Notes: a model not told the origin generated them from the sequence alone. Shown: positions 53,725-63,118, counted from the stretch's first letter. The stretch is DNA of 64,000 nucleotides from Citrobacter arsenatis (GCF_004353845.1 NZ_CP037864.1:3348001-3412000); one strand, 5' to 3'. Translations and numbers: made by a program.

Positions 53725-53760
53725 ATGCCGGATGGCGGCGTAAACGCCTTATCCGGCCTA
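53725..53760. repeat. REP (repetitive extragenic palindromic) sequence
   Basis: TGCCGGATGGCGGCGTAAAC with its complement-like GCCTTATCCGGCCTA fits the enterobacterial REP consensus. It lies between the convergent genes yohP and dusC. Confidence 0.9.
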
Positions 53761-53772
53761 CTGAAACTGAGT

Positions 53773-54717
53773 TCAGGCAGTAATTTCGATAGCCTGAATC
53801 GCACGTGCGATGTCCGGTGAGTTGTTTAACGCACGAATGTCCTGAAAAAGCGCAGTTGCCTCTGAATATTCTTTGCGCAAATACCCTAACCACTGCTTAA
53901 TCCGCGCCACGTGATATAGCCCGGTGTCCCCTTGCTTTTCAAGGCGGGTATATTTTTGCAACAGCTTCACGACATCAGGCCATGGCATACGTGGCTCATT
54001 GTATTTCACCACACGGCTCAGGTTCGGGATATTTAACGCACCACGTCCAATCATCACCGAATCACATCCGCTGATGGCCATACAATCCTGGGCGCTTTGC
54101 CAGTCCCAGATTTCGCCATTCGCGATAACTGGAATAGTAAGCCGCTGGCGAATCTCACCTATCGCCTGCCAGTTGATATGTTCGGCCTTATAACCCTGCT
54201 CCTTGGTTCTTCCATGCACCGCCAGCTCGCTGGCACCAGCCTGCTGGACGGCATCAGCAATTTCAAACTGGCGGTCGCTGTTGTCCCAACCCAGGCGCAC
54301 TTTCACCGTCACCGGGAGATGGTCCGGCACCGCTTCGCGCATGGCTTTTGCGCCGCGGTAGATAAGCTCAGGATCTTTCAATAACGTCGCGCCGCCGCCG
54401 CTGCCGTTCACCAGCCTGGACGGGCAACCACAGTTCAGGTCGACACCGTACGACCCCAGTTCTACCGCGCGAGCCGCGTTCTCCGCCAGCCACTGCGGAT
54501 ACTGCCCCAGTAGCTGTATGCGTACCCGCGTGCCGGATGTCGTCCGGCTGTTGTTATGCAGTTCCGGGCAGAGCCGATGAAATACTTTTGCCGGCAGGAG
54601 CTGATCCACCACGCGCACAAACTCGGTGATACACAGATCGTAATCATTCACTTCAGTCAGTAGCTCGCGCACCAGTGAGTCGAGCACGCCTTCCATCGGC
54701 GCCAGTAAAACACGCAT
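53773..54717 (-). CDS. dusC: tRNA-dihydrouridine(16) synthase DusC
   Basis: The 314-residue FMN enzyme reduces U16 of tRNA. The TIM barrel starts with MRVLLAPMEGVLDSLVREL and the catalytic cysteine is in DLNCGCPSRLVNGSGGGA (about residue 98). NGEIWDWQSAQ and GCDSVMIGRGAL hold FMN-binding residues. The length equals E. coli DusC. Confidence 0.96.
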   Translation of the reverse strand: MRVLLAPMEGVLDSLVRELLTEVNDYDLCITEFVRVVDQLLPAKVFHRLCPELHNNSRTTSGTRVRIQLLGQYPQWLAENAARAVELGSYGVDLNCGCPSRLVNGSGGGATLLKDPELIYRGAKAMREAVPDHLPVTVKVRLGWDNSDRQFEIADAVQQAGASELAVHGRTKEQGYKAEHINWQAIGEIRQRLTIPVIANGEIWDWQSAQDCMAISGCDSVMIGRGALNIPNLSRVVKYNEPRMPWPDVVKLLQKYTRLEKQGDTGLYHVARIKQWLGYLRKEYSEATALFQDIRALNNSPDIARAIQAIEITA

Positions 54718-54728
54718 ATCGTCACCCG

Positions 54729-54757
54729 CAAAAAAAGAGGCGCTATGGTAGCGCCTC
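54729..54757 (-). terminator. Intrinsic terminator of the mhb operon
   Basis: On the minus strand the 8-bp stem GAGGCGCT with its complement is followed by a run of seven T residues. It lies about 20 bases after the mhbM stop. Confidence 0.85.
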
Positions 54758-54778
54758 CGTTCGGCAGATTAAAGTGGC

Positions 54779-55972
54779 TCAGCGTGGCGACAGACAGTTA
54801 TCTTCTTTCCAGCCGTACAGCCATTCCATACCGCGATAAAATTCCGCCTGTGATTTGTTTTTCCACAGTAGATTACGCACCTGCCGCTCGACGCCCGCAG
54901 CGTGGTAAACGCGGCCCATTTCGCGCGTCGACCACACAATCCGCGCAGTACGCGGAATGCGTACCGACTCATACAGGGCAAAGGCATCAGCCGCATCGCC
55001 ATCACACTGCTGTAACGCCCTACCGAGCGTGACGGCATCTTCCAGCGCCATACAGGCTCCCTGCGCCATATATTGCGCCACCGGATGCGCGGCATCGCCC
55101 ACCAGCGTAATACGGTCGGTGCCCCATTTTTCTACCGGTTCGCGATCGGCGGTGGACCAGCGCCGCCATGACGTGGGTTTATCCAGCATCTGGCGCGGAC
55201 GCGCATGAATTCCGGCGAAATAGGAGAGGACTTCCTCTTTACTGCCATCCTTCACCCCCCACTCCTCCTGCTGACGACTGTGGAAGGTCACCACCAGATT
55301 GTACTGCTTGCCCCCGCGCAGCGGATAATGCACCAGGTGACAGTGCGGTCCGGCCCACAGCACCGGCGCGTTAATGCGCAAATCTTCCGGCATATCATCG
55401 CAATCAATCACAGCGCGATAAACCACGTGCCCGGTCACGCGTGGCGCATCGCCGATCAGAGACTGACGAACGACCGATTTCACACCGTCACAGCCCACCA
55501 AAATATCCGCCGTCCAGCTGTTGCCGTGCTCGTCAAATACCGTCACGTCATCTTCTGTCTGACGAATATCAACCACGTTCGTTGACGTGCGATACTCAAC
55601 GTTGGGATGAACCAACGCTGCTTCCCAAACGCTGGCATGAATATCAACCCGATGGATAACCGCATAAGGACCGCCAAAGTGATCGCGGAACGCCTGCCCG
55701 GTTTCGATGCGTACCACCTCTTTCGCATTTACCGCATCCATCATGGTGATGTGGTCAGTAAAAACGGCACGCTGGCGAGCGATTTCCCCCACGCCAAGGC
55801 TGTCCAGAGCAGAGAACGCGTTCGGTCCGAGCTGAATACCAGCGCCAATTTCACCAATCTCGTGCGCTTTCTCCAGCAACATCACTTTAATGCCCTGACG
55901 GGCCAGCGATAGCGCGGTTGCCGCGCCGCCAATCCCACCACCCACGATAATTGCGCGAGTCACTTTAGCCAT
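54779..55972 (-). CDS. mhbM: 3-hydroxybenzoate 6-hydroxylase MhbM
   Basis: The 397-residue FAD monooxygenase converts 3-hydroxybenzoate to gentisate with NADH. It shows the N-terminal dinucleotide-binding motif IIVGGGIGGAATALSLARQG, the middle motif VGCDGVKSVVR (DG motif) and the GD motif LVGDAAHPVAQYMAQGACMA. It is the last gene of mhbTDHIM. The assignment to 3-hydroxybenzoate rather than salicylate rests on the matching Klebsiella operon order. Confidence 0.88.
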   Translation of the reverse strand: MAKVTRAIIVGGGIGGAATALSLARQGIKVMLLEKAHEIGEIGAGIQLGPNAFSALDSLGVGEIARQRAVFTDHITMMDAVNAKEVVRIETGQAFRDHFGGPYAVIHRVDIHASVWEAALVHPNVEYRTSTNVVDIRQTEDDVTVFDEHGNSWTADILVGCDGVKSVVRQSLIGDAPRVTGHVVYRAVIDCDDMPEDLRINAPVLWAGPHCHLVHYPLRGGKQYNLVVTFHSRQQEEWGVKDGSKEEVLSYFAGIHARPRQMLDKPTSWRRWSTADREPVEKWGTDRITLVGDAAHPVAQYMAQGACMALEDAVTLGRALQQCDGDAADAFALYESVRIPRTARIVWSTREMGRVYHAAGVERQVRNLLWKNKSQAEFYRGMEWLYGWKEDNCLSPR

Positions 55973-55986
55973 TGTCGTTCTCCTTA

Positions 55987-56634
55987 TCAGGCTGGAATTT
56001 TGTCTTGTTGATTCTCGGGAGCGGCGGCGATAAACGCCGGAAGCTGAGTACAGGCATCATATACCGCCTTACAGCGCGGATATCCGCTCAGATCGCAGCC
56101 CATTCGTAACGCGTTCGCCCACTGCGGGATCAAACAGCAGTCCGCCAGCGTTGGCGCATCACCCACGCAGAACGTCCCCGAGTGACTCTGGCGCAGCATC
56201 TGTTCCACCGCGCTTAACCCTTGCTGGATCCAGTGCGCATACCAGCGTTTTTTATCTTCTTCACTGACCTTTAATTCTTCACTCAGATAGCGCAATACCC
56301 GCATGTTATTCACGGGGTGGATATCGCAGGCGATGGCATAGACAATTTCCAGCACCTTACTGCGCGTCGGGAAGTCAGCAGGCAGCAGCGGCGACTGCGG
56401 AAAGTGGCCATCCAGCCAGTCAGTTATCGCCAGCGACTGGCCGAGGGATTCTCCGTCGTCGGTAACCAGCGTAGGGACCAGCCCCACCGGGTTCATCCGC
56501 CGGTAGGCCAGCTCGTTTTGCTGACCTATGCGAATGTTGACGCCCACCGTCTGGTAATCGAGCCCCTTCAGCGCCAGCGCAATGCGCACGCGATATGATG
56601 CGGAGCTATTAAAGAAACTGTACAGCTTCATCAT
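55987..56634 (-). CDS. mhbI: Maleylpyruvate isomerase (zeta-class GST) MhbI
   Basis: The 215-residue glutathione-S-transferase-fold protein isomerises maleylpyruvate to fumarylpyruvate. The N-terminal SSASYRVRIALALKG is the zeta-class active-site region, followed by the glutathione-binding LVPTLVTDDGESLGQSLAI. It lies between the hydrolase and hydroxylase genes, with 5- and 14-base gaps. Maleylacetoacetate isomerases look similar, but the operon decides the substrate. Confidence 0.88.
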   Translation of the reverse strand: MMKLYSFFNSSASYRVRIALALKGLDYQTVGVNIRIGQQNELAYRRMNPVGLVPTLVTDDGESLGQSLAITDWLDGHFPQSPLLPADFPTRSKVLEIVYAIACDIHPVNNMRVLRYLSEELKVSEEDKKRWYAHWIQQGLSAVEQMLRQSHSGTFCVGDAPTLADCCLIPQWANALRMGCDLSGYPRCKAVYDACTQLPAFIAAAPENQQDKIPA

Positions 56635-56639
56635 CCACC

Positions 56640-57341
56640 TCAGACAATCTTCACGGCGATGGGGGTTAAACCACCTACGTTTCCGGTGATCACATCCCCT
56701 TTCACCACCGCCCCCACGCCTTCCGGCGTACCGGTGTAGATCAAATCACCCGGCTGCAGTTCGAAAAAGCCGGACAGATAGCTAATGGTTTCATTAACGG
56801 ACCAGATGAGATGGCGAATATCGCTACGCTGATGATCGTCGCCGTTGACCTGCAGCCAGATAGGCGCATTGTTAACATCCACGTTTTCGCTGGCTTTATG
56901 CAGCGGCGCGATGGGAGCAGAGAGATCAAACGCTTTGCCGATCTCCCACGGACGCCCCATCTGGCGCATCTCCATCTGCCTGTCGCGGCGGGTCATATCC
57001 AGACCGGTGGCATAGCCCCAGATATATTCGTGCGCTTTTTCCAGCGGTATGTCGCTGCCCTTTTTACCAATCGCCACCACCAGCTCTATCTCATAGTGAT
57101 AGTTATCGGTCTGAGATGGGTACGGCAGTTCGAGGGTTTGACCGGCCGCCACCGGAACCACCGCGTCGGCAGGTTTACAGAAAAAGAACGGCGGTTCGCG
57201 ATCCGGATCAAAGCCCATTTCACGGGCATGAGCAGCATAGTTACGGCCCACGCAGTACACGCGGCGCACGGGAAATTGTTCCTCACTGCCAACCACCGGA
57301 ACGGTAACAGGCGCTTGTGGTTCGAATACGTATTGCGTCAT
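56640..57341 (-). CDS. mhbH: Fumarylpyruvate hydrolase MhbH (FAH family)
   Basis: The 233-residue FAH-fold hydrolase splits fumarylpyruvate into fumarate and pyruvate. RRVYCVGRNYAAHAREMGFD, PFFFCKPADAVV, YHYEIELVVAIGKKG with the metal-binding glutamates, and LIYTGTPEGVGAV are all family signatures. It lies 15 bases after mhbD. Confidence 0.9.
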   Translation of the reverse strand: MTQYVFEPQAPVTVPVVGSEEQFPVRRVYCVGRNYAAHAREMGFDPDREPPFFFCKPADAVVPVAAGQTLELPYPSQTDNYHYEIELVVAIGKKGSDIPLEKAHEYIWGYATGLDMTRRDRQMEMRQMGRPWEIGKAFDLSAPIAPLHKASENVDVNNAPIWLQVNGDDHQRSDIRHLIWSVNETISYLSGFFELQPGDLIYTGTPEGVGAVVKGDVITGNVGGLTPIAVKIV

Positions 57342-57356
57342 TTTCTCTCTCCCAAA

Positions 57357-58394
57357 TTAATAACGTGCTTCGCGGAACAACCCCAGCGCTTCCTGGACCG
57401 GTCTGTCCGAAAAACTAAATAAGACGGTATCTTCGCGGGTCTGGAACGACACGCCGTGCCAGGTTGGCACCACGAAGATATCTTTTGGTGAAAAATTGAA
57501 GGTTTCGTTGCCGATGGTGACCTGCCCGCTTCCTTCCACCACGTGGTAGATAGTGCTGTCGGTGGTTCGTGCCATCCGTGAGGTAAAGCCCTTCGGCAAC
57601 AATTGCAGGAAAGTTCCCATTGAAGGCATGGGATAACCGCCGGTGACTGGGTTAACGTAGCGCATCTTGTAACCGTCCCACTCATCGGCGTCGCCCATGC
57701 GGGTAAGGTCATGCAGTGCTTCACGGCTGCGATCGTAGCGATAGTTGAAAATGGGCGATGAGTTACCCTTCTGATGGCGCAGCGGCAGCATATTGGCCGC
57801 GTAGCGCGGTAAGTAATCCCCTTCTTTGCGCGTGACCGGCTGCTGATCTTCCGGGTAGTCTTCCGCAAAGCCGCAGCCCAGCAAATTCACCAAAGGCAGA
57901 TCCAGACCATCCAACCACACCACCGGTTCGCTGCCCGGATTGCCGTGATCGTGCCAGCGCCATTGCGGCGTCAGAATAAAATCACCTTCATGCATTTGGG
58001 TGCGCTCACCGTCCACGGCGGTAAATGCCCCTTTCCCTTCGACAATAAAGCGCAGCGCAGACTGATTATGGCGGTGACTCGGTGCAACCTCGCCCGGCAT
58101 GATTAACTGCAATCCGGCGTACAGCGTTGGAGTGATTGAAGACTGCCCGCGCAGCATTGGGTTTTCCAGCACCAGCACGCGGCGAATCGCCTCTTTCGCG
58201 CCAATCAGATCGCCGCTTTCCAGCAGCAGTGGGCGGATCTCCTGATAGTTCCAGTACGCAGGCGCACAATTCGCGTTCGGCGTTTGCGGCACCAGGCGGT
58301 GCAGTGACTCCCACAGCGGGGTCAGATTCTGCCCGGAAATATGCTGGTAAAACTGCTGACGGCTGTTCTTAACATCCTGATTCAGTTCAGACAT
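57357..58394 (-). CDS. mhbD: Gentisate 1,2-dioxygenase MhbD
   Basis: The 345-residue bicupin iron enzyme opens the gentisate ring to maleylpyruvate. The N-terminal cupin contains PSHRHNQSALRFIVEG with the iron-binding histidines, and a third histidine follows in PQWRWHDHG. The C-terminal cupin includes STIYHVVEGSGQV and VVPTWHGVSF. AAGGAG precedes the ATG. Confidence 0.93.
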   Translation of the reverse strand: MSELNQDVKNSRQQFYQHISGQNLTPLWESLHRLVPQTPNANCAPAYWNYQEIRPLLLESGDLIGAKEAIRRVLVLENPMLRGQSSITPTLYAGLQLIMPGEVAPSHRHNQSALRFIVEGKGAFTAVDGERTQMHEGDFILTPQWRWHDHGNPGSEPVVWLDGLDLPLVNLLGCGFAEDYPEDQQPVTRKEGDYLPRYAANMLPLRHQKGNSSPIFNYRYDRSREALHDLTRMGDADEWDGYKMRYVNPVTGGYPMPSMGTFLQLLPKGFTSRMARTTDSTIYHVVEGSGQVTIGNETFNFSPKDIFVVPTWHGVSFQTREDTVLFSFSDRPVQEALGLFREARY

Positions 58395-58405
58395 AGGGAT
58401 TCTCC

Positions 58406-59764
58406 TTATTCATTCACAACACTTGCACGTGGCAGAGTATTTGAGGCAGAAACCGACTGGCGGATAACAACCGTCAGCAGGGCTAACATCACCGCGCTGA
58501 TGGCCGCCGGAACGGCAATAATGAAAAACAGGTTATCGAATGAGAAATTCATCGCCATCATCACGCCGCCGGATAGCGAGCCGACAATCGCGCCGCAGCG
58601 GCCAATCGCATTAGACCAGCTAACGCCCGTGGCCCGACTCTGCGTCGGATAAAGGGTGGCGGTTAAGGCATTAAGACCCACCTGAGAACCGCTGATGCCG
58701 ATACCGGTGCCAAAAATGGCCAACGCCATCAGCCACAGGCCATTTTCGCTCAGGCCAATCATGACGATACACACCGCACCGAGCGCATAGCTCACGGCCA
58801 GCACGCGGAAAGGATTGTATTTATCCATCAGCAAGCCCAGCGCCAGCGCGCCAAGCGTACCGCCAATCTGGAAGGCGGCGGTCACCCACGAGGCATGCTG
58901 CAGGTCTATTCCGCGATGGTTTAACAGCGTTGGCATCCAACTGGAGAGCAGATAAATAATCAGCAGGCTCATAAAGAACACCACCCATAACATCAGGGTA
59001 ATGGGCAGTTGTCGCCCGACGAACAGCTGGCGAATGCTGCCTTTAGCAATCGCGGCACCCTCGTTGAGATAAAATTGGGTATTGTCATAACGTTCCCTGG
59101 TGATGGCGCTAACGGTTCTGGCAATCACGTTTTGCGGCAACTGACGACGAACCTGCCAGCGCGGGGACTCCGGTAGCGCAAACAGCAGAGCCACAAACAG
59201 CATCAGCGGTAGAACGCCTCCGAGCACCAGGATGCCGTGCCAGCCAATGACCGGCACCAGCTGTGCGCTGACAATCCCGCCCATAGCCGATCCGAGCGTA
59301 AAGCCGCAGAACATCATGGTGACCAATGCGCCACGTCGACGGGCTGGCAGGTATTCTGACGTCATGGTGATGGTGTTTGGCATCGCGCCGCCCAGACCTA
59401 ACCCGGTAAGGAAGCGCAAAATAACCAACGTTTGCAGATCGGGTGAAAAAGCCGATAAAAGGCTCAGTGCGCCGAACAGCGCCACGCAGAGTTCTATCAC
59501 CCGTTTGCGGCCAAAACGATCGGACAGCGGGCCGCAGAGCAGTGCGCCAGCGGTCAGACCCAGCAAGCCTGCGCCAAACAGCGGAGCCAGCTCCCCGGCA
59601 GTCAGTTGCCAGTGAGTGCGAATGTCGGGAGCGATAAAACCAATAGCTGCGGTATCAAATCCGTCGAGCATGACGACCAGAAAACAGCAAATGATAACGC
59701 GCCACTGGGTCTTACCGACGGGGGCGGAATCGATCAGTGCTTGTAGATCACGTTGTTGAGTCAT
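58406..59764 (-). CDS. mhbT: Aromatic-acid MFS transporter MhbT (AAHS family)
   Basis: The 452-residue major-facilitator protein has 12 transmembrane helices. The aromatic acid:H+ symporter signature DGFDTAAIG in helix 1 and GPLSDRFGRKR in the loop between helices 2 and 3 are present. It should import 3-hydroxybenzoate and/or gentisate. It is the first gene of the operon, so transport and catabolism are co-regulated by the divergent regulator. Confidence 0.92.
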   Translation of the reverse strand: MTQQRDLQALIDSAPVGKTQWRVIICCFLVVMLDGFDTAAIGFIAPDIRTHWQLTAGELAPLFGAGLLGLTAGALLCGPLSDRFGRKRVIELCVALFGALSLLSAFSPDLQTLVILRFLTGLGLGGAMPNTITMTSEYLPARRRGALVTMMFCGFTLGSAMGGIVSAQLVPVIGWHGILVLGGVLPLMLFVALLFALPESPRWQVRRQLPQNVIARTVSAITRERYDNTQFYLNEGAAIAKGSIRQLFVGRQLPITLMLWVVFFMSLLIIYLLSSWMPTLLNHRGIDLQHASWVTAAFQIGGTLGALALGLLMDKYNPFRVLAVSYALGAVCIVMIGLSENGLWLMALAIFGTGIGISGSQVGLNALTATLYPTQSRATGVSWSNAIGRCGAIVGSLSGGVMMAMNFSFDNLFFIIAVPAAISAVMLALLTVVIRQSVSASNTLPRASVVNE

Positions 59765-59869
59765 AGTGAATGCCTCAGTGCAGGTAGAGTAGATGTCTGT
59801 TTTGTTTTAGGTATGTTGCGACTTTGTATGTTTGGAGATGAAATGTACAATGGCTTTTCATGCAGAGGC

Positions 59870-59885
59870 ATAACCTGGAGGTTAT
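59870..59885. promoter_or_regulatory. Inverted repeat overlapping the mhbR ribosome binding site
   Basis: ATAACC-TGGA-GGTTAT is a perfect six-base inverted repeat in the 126-bp mhbT-mhbR intergenic region, ending five bases before the mhbR start. Its right half contains the GGAGG ribosome site. It could be an operator for MhbR itself or a small RNA hairpin hiding the ribosome site. Confidence 0.45.
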
Positions 59886-59890
59886 AGCAA

Positions 59891-60799
59891 ATGGCTAACT
59901 GGGCGCAGAAACTGAAGTTGCAGCACCTGCAAACGCTTATCGCGCTGGGCGAACAGGGGAATTTGACTCACGTCGCCCGGATGATGAATATCACCCAGCC
60001 AGCGTTGTCAAAATGGTTATCACAGCTCGAAGATGAGATTGGCATCACGCTCTTTGAACGTCATAGCAAAGGCTTGCGTCCTTCCGAGGGCGGCAAACTG
60101 CTACTGCAGCATGCCCAACGCCTGATCAATGATATGGAACGTTCGCAGTATGAAATCGCCCGTTTTAAGCAAGGCGGCCTGGTAGGGAGCCTGAAGATTG
60201 GCTGCTCGCCGGTGGCGACCGACTGCGTTTCACAGGCGATACTGGGTTTACTCACAGAACTGCCGACCCTGCATCTTAATATTGAAGAGAAGGTGATGAC
60301 CCCGCTGCTGCACGATCTGCTCGCAGGTTCGGTGGACGTTGTCGTTGGTCGCGTCGGCGGCCGGGCGCTGCAGTTGCCGCTCAATTATCAGGTGCTGTAT
60401 ACCGAGCCGGTCTGCTTCGTCGCCCGACCCGATCATCCATTGGCAAAATATCCCCTGCTCACCTGGCACGATCTGGCCAACTGGCGCTGGATTGTCTGGC
60501 CGACGGGAACCCCCATCCGGATAAGCATTGACAACGCGCTGGTGGATAACGGCGTCATGCTGCCGGAAAACACCATTGAATCGGCGTCGATCAACGTTAG
60601 CACCAACCTGCTGCAAAGTAGCGATATGATCTCTATTCTTTCTCTACGCCTGGCGCAGCGTTATGCCGCCCAGGGACAGTTGGCTATCCTGAATCTGCCG
60701 AAGATTGAACAAAAAGGCAGCGTAGGCGTATTCTGGCGCAACAATGAAACACCGACTACCGCCCTGAATCGTTTTCTGTATTACCTGGCACAGGTTTAG
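59891..60799 (+). CDS. mhbR: MhbR, LysR-family regulator of the gentisate pathway
   Basis: The 302-residue LysR-type regulator has an N-terminal HTH (about 7-66, LQTLIALGEQGNLTHVARMM then TQPALSKWLSQLEDEIG) and a C-terminal inducer-binding domain. It is transcribed away from mhbT, the standard arrangement for a LysR regulator and its target, and corresponds to mhbR of Klebsiella. The inducer is probably 3-hydroxybenzoate or gentisate. Confidence 0.9.
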   Translation: MANWAQKLKLQHLQTLIALGEQGNLTHVARMMNITQPALSKWLSQLEDEIGITLFERHSKGLRPSEGGKLLLQHAQRLINDMERSQYEIARFKQGGLVGSLKIGCSPVATDCVSQAILGLLTELPTLHLNIEEKVMTPLLHDLLAGSVDVVVGRVGGRALQLPLNYQVLYTEPVCFVARPDHPLAKYPLLTWHDLANWRWIVWPTGTPIRISIDNALVDNGVMLPENTIESASINVSTNLLQSSDMISILSLRLAQRYAAQGQLAILNLPKIEQKGSVGVFWRNNETPTTALNRFLYYLAQV

Positions 60800-60930
60800 T
60801 GTGGATAGTTAGGGCCATCGCCCGATGTTCCAGCTATCTATTTCCTCTATGCTTAGAATTCATGATGTGATCGGTAGCACGTTTTGAAGTTTAATTGTAT
60901 GATGAATGAGTCTCGTCAAGGGTTTCAACT

Positions 60931-61335
60931 ATGAGCAAAGCACTGAACATTATCTGGCAATATTTGCGCGCATTCGTCCTGATTTATGCCTGCCTCTATG
61001 CAGGTATTTTTCTTGCGTCGCTACTTCCTATCACCATTCCGGGCAGCATTATCGGCATGCTGATTCTGTTTGTCCTACTGGCTTTGCAGGTGTTACCGGC
61101 AAAATGGGTTAACCCCGGCTGCTACGTGCTGATTCGTTATATGGCCCTGCTGTTTGTCCCAATTGGCGTGGGGATCATGCAGTACTTTGATCTGCTCCGC
61201 GCGCAGTTTGGTCCGGTGGTGGTGTCCTGCACCATCAGTACGCTGGTCGTTTTTCTGGTGGTGAGCTGGAGCTCGCACATCGTGCACGGTGAGCGCAAAA
61301 TCGTTGGGCAAAAAGAGGCTAAAGCAAAAGAATGA
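60931..61335 (+). CDS. yohJ: YohJ, CidA/LrgA-family membrane protein
   Basis: The 134-residue protein has four transmembrane helices with ITIPGSIIGMLILFVLLAL, typical of the CidA/LrgA family of holin-like proteins. It is followed by yohK with an ATGA overlap, as cidA-cidB and lrgA-lrgB pairs are. The basic tail is cytoplasmic. Confidence 0.94.
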   Translation: MSKALNIIWQYLRAFVLIYACLYAGIFLASLLPITIPGSIIGMLILFVLLALQVLPAKWVNPGCYVLIRYMALLFVPIGVGIMQYFDLLRAQFGPVVVSCTISTLVVFLVVSWSSHIVHGERKIVGQKEAKAKE

Positions 61336-62027
61336 TGTCGTATATCTGGTGGTCGTTGCCTCTTACGCTGGCGGTATTTTTTGGCGCTCGTAAGCTGGCA
61401 GCACGATTTAAAATGCCGCTATTGAACCCGCTGCTGGTCGCCATGGTGGTTATTATTCCTATTCTGCTGCTGACCGGTATTCCCTACGATCACTATTTCA
61501 AAGGCAGCGAAGTGCTGAACGATTTGCTGCAACCTGCCGTGGTCGCGCTGGCCTATCCGTTATACGAACAGCTGCACCAGATTCGCGCCCGCTGGAAATC
61601 AATTATTGCTATCTGTTTTGCAGGCAGCGTTGTGGCGATGGTTACGGGCACAACAATTGCCTTGTTGATGGGCGCATCGCCGCAAATTGCCGCGTCTATC
61701 ATGCCGAAATCCGTTACTACGCCTATCGCTATGGCGGTGGGGGGCAGCATTGGGGGCATTCCGGCTATCAGCGCTGTTTGCGTCATTTTTGTCGGTATCC
61801 TCGGGGCGGTGTTTGGCCATACGTTGCTTAATGCGATGCGTATTCGCACCAAGGCCGCACGTGGGCTGGCAATGGGCACCGCTTCACACGCCCTGGGAAC
61901 CGCTCGCTGTGCGGAGCTGGACTATCAGGAAGGTGCGTTTAGCTCTCTGGCGCTGGTCATTTGCGGGATTATCACTTCGTTGGTTGCCCCATTTCTGTTC
62001 CCGATTATTCTGGCGGTGGTCGGTTAA
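61332..62027 (+). CDS. yohK: YohK, CidB/LrgB-family membrane protein
   Basis: The 231-residue polytopic protein of the LrgB family shows the landmark PKSVTTPIAMAVGGSIGGIP and GTASHALGTARC. It forms a pair with YohJ. Proposed roles are in export of metabolites or murein hydrolase control. Confidence 0.95.
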   Translation: MMSYIWWSLPLTLAVFFGARKLAARFKMPLLNPLLVAMVVIIPILLLTGIPYDHYFKGSEVLNDLLQPAVVALAYPLYEQLHQIRARWKSIIAICFAGSVVAMVTGTTIALLMGASPQIAASIMPKSVTTPIAMAVGGSIGGIPAISAVCVIFVGILGAVFGHTLLNAMRIRTKAARGLAMGTASHALGTARCAELDYQEGAFSSLALVICGIITSLVAPFLFPIILAVVG

Positions 62028-62050
62028 CCGTCTCTTTTTGGCGATTTATT

Positions 62051-62116
62051 TGCGATGCGTTGCACATTTTTCATTTAAGTTTCATAAGTTGCATACACAA
62101 TGAGATTTGGATCACA
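62051..62116 (+). promoter_or_regulatory. Two CRP-type sites upstream of cdd
   Basis: TGAGATTTGGATCACA (62101-62116) fits the CRP consensus TGTGA-N6-TCACA with one mismatch. TGCGATGCGTTGCACA (62051-62066) is a weaker second site 50 bp upstream, exactly five helical turns away. The E. coli cdd promoter has the same tandem CRP layout with CytR binding between. Confidence 0.78.
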
Positions 62117-62175
62117 TATAAAGCCGTAACAGGCCCGTAAACTACGATTCCATTACATTGTTATGAGGCATCGCC

Positions 62176-63060
62176 ATGCATCCACGTTTTCAAACTGCTT
62201 TTGCCCAACTCGCGGATAACTTGCAATCAGCCCTGGCCCCTGTTCTGGCGGATGTGCATTTCCCCGCCATGCTGACCGCTGAGCAGGTCTCTTTGCTGAA
62301 ACGCGAATCGGGACTGGACGAAGACGCGCTGGCATTCGCTCTGCTGCCGCTGGCTGCGGCCTGCGCGCGTACTCCGCTTTCCAATTTCAACGTGGGGGCA
62401 ATTTCTCGCGGCATCAGCGGCAGCTGGTACTTCGGTGGCAACATGGAGTTCCTGGGCGCGACCATGCAGCAAACCGTTCATGCCGAGCAAAGCGCCATCA
62501 GCCACGCCTGGCTGCGCGGTGAAAAAGGACTCGCCGCCATCACCGTCAACTACACGCCATGCGGCCACTGTCGCCAGTTTATGAACGAACTAAACAGCGG
62601 GCTGGACTTACGTATTCATCTGCCGGGACGTGCGCCACACGCGCTGCGCGATTATCTGCCTGACGCCTTCGGACCGAAGGATCTGGAGATCAAAACGCTG
62701 CTGATGGACGATCAGGATCACGGCTTTGCACTGCAAGGCGATGCGTTGACCCAGGCGGCAATCACCGCCGCCAACAGATGTCATATGCCGTACAGCAAAT
62801 CCCCAAGCGGCGTTGCGCTGGAATGCAAAGATGGTCGAATTTTTAGCGGTAGCTACGCTGAGAATGCCGCCTTCAACCCGACCCTGCCGCCGCTGCAAGG
62901 CGCGTTAAACCTGTTGAATTTGAACGGTTATGACTACCCGGATATCCAACGCGCGGTGCTGGCTGAAAAAGCCGATGCGCCGTTGATTCAGTGGGATGCG
63001 ACCTCTGCCACCCTGAAAGCGCTGGGCTGCAATAATATTGAGCGCGTTCTGCTGGGTTAA
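62176..63060 (+). CDS. cdd: Cytidine deaminase
   Basis: The 294-residue homodimeric enzyme deaminates cytidine and deoxycytidine. The active site shows HAEQSAI (zinc ligand His and catalytic Glu) and PCGHCRQFMNE (zinc cysteines), with a catalytically silent C-terminal copy of the fold. It has the long E. coli-type form. CRP sites lie upstream. Confidence 0.97.
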   Translation: MHPRFQTAFAQLADNLQSALAPVLADVHFPAMLTAEQVSLLKRESGLDEDALAFALLPLAAACARTPLSNFNVGAISRGISGSWYFGGNMEFLGATMQQTVHAEQSAISHAWLRGEKGLAAITVNYTPCGHCRQFMNELNSGLDLRIHLPGRAPHALRDYLPDAFGPKDLEIKTLLMDDQDHGFALQGDALTQAAITAANRCHMPYSKSPSGVALECKDGRIFSGSYAENAAFNPTLPPLQGALNLLNLNGYDYPDIQRAVLAEKADAPLIQWDATSATLKALGCNNIERVLLG

Positions 63061-63081
63061 TCGTCTCAATAACGCCAGTTC

Positions 63082-63118
63082 GTAGGCCGGATGAGGTGTT
63101 TACACCGCTATCCGGCAA
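63082..63118. repeat. REP sequence between cdd and sanA
   Basis: GTAGGCCGGATGAGGTGTTT followed by ACACCGCTATCCGGCAA is a typical enterobacterial REP unit, 20 bases after the cdd stop. Confidence 0.9.
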
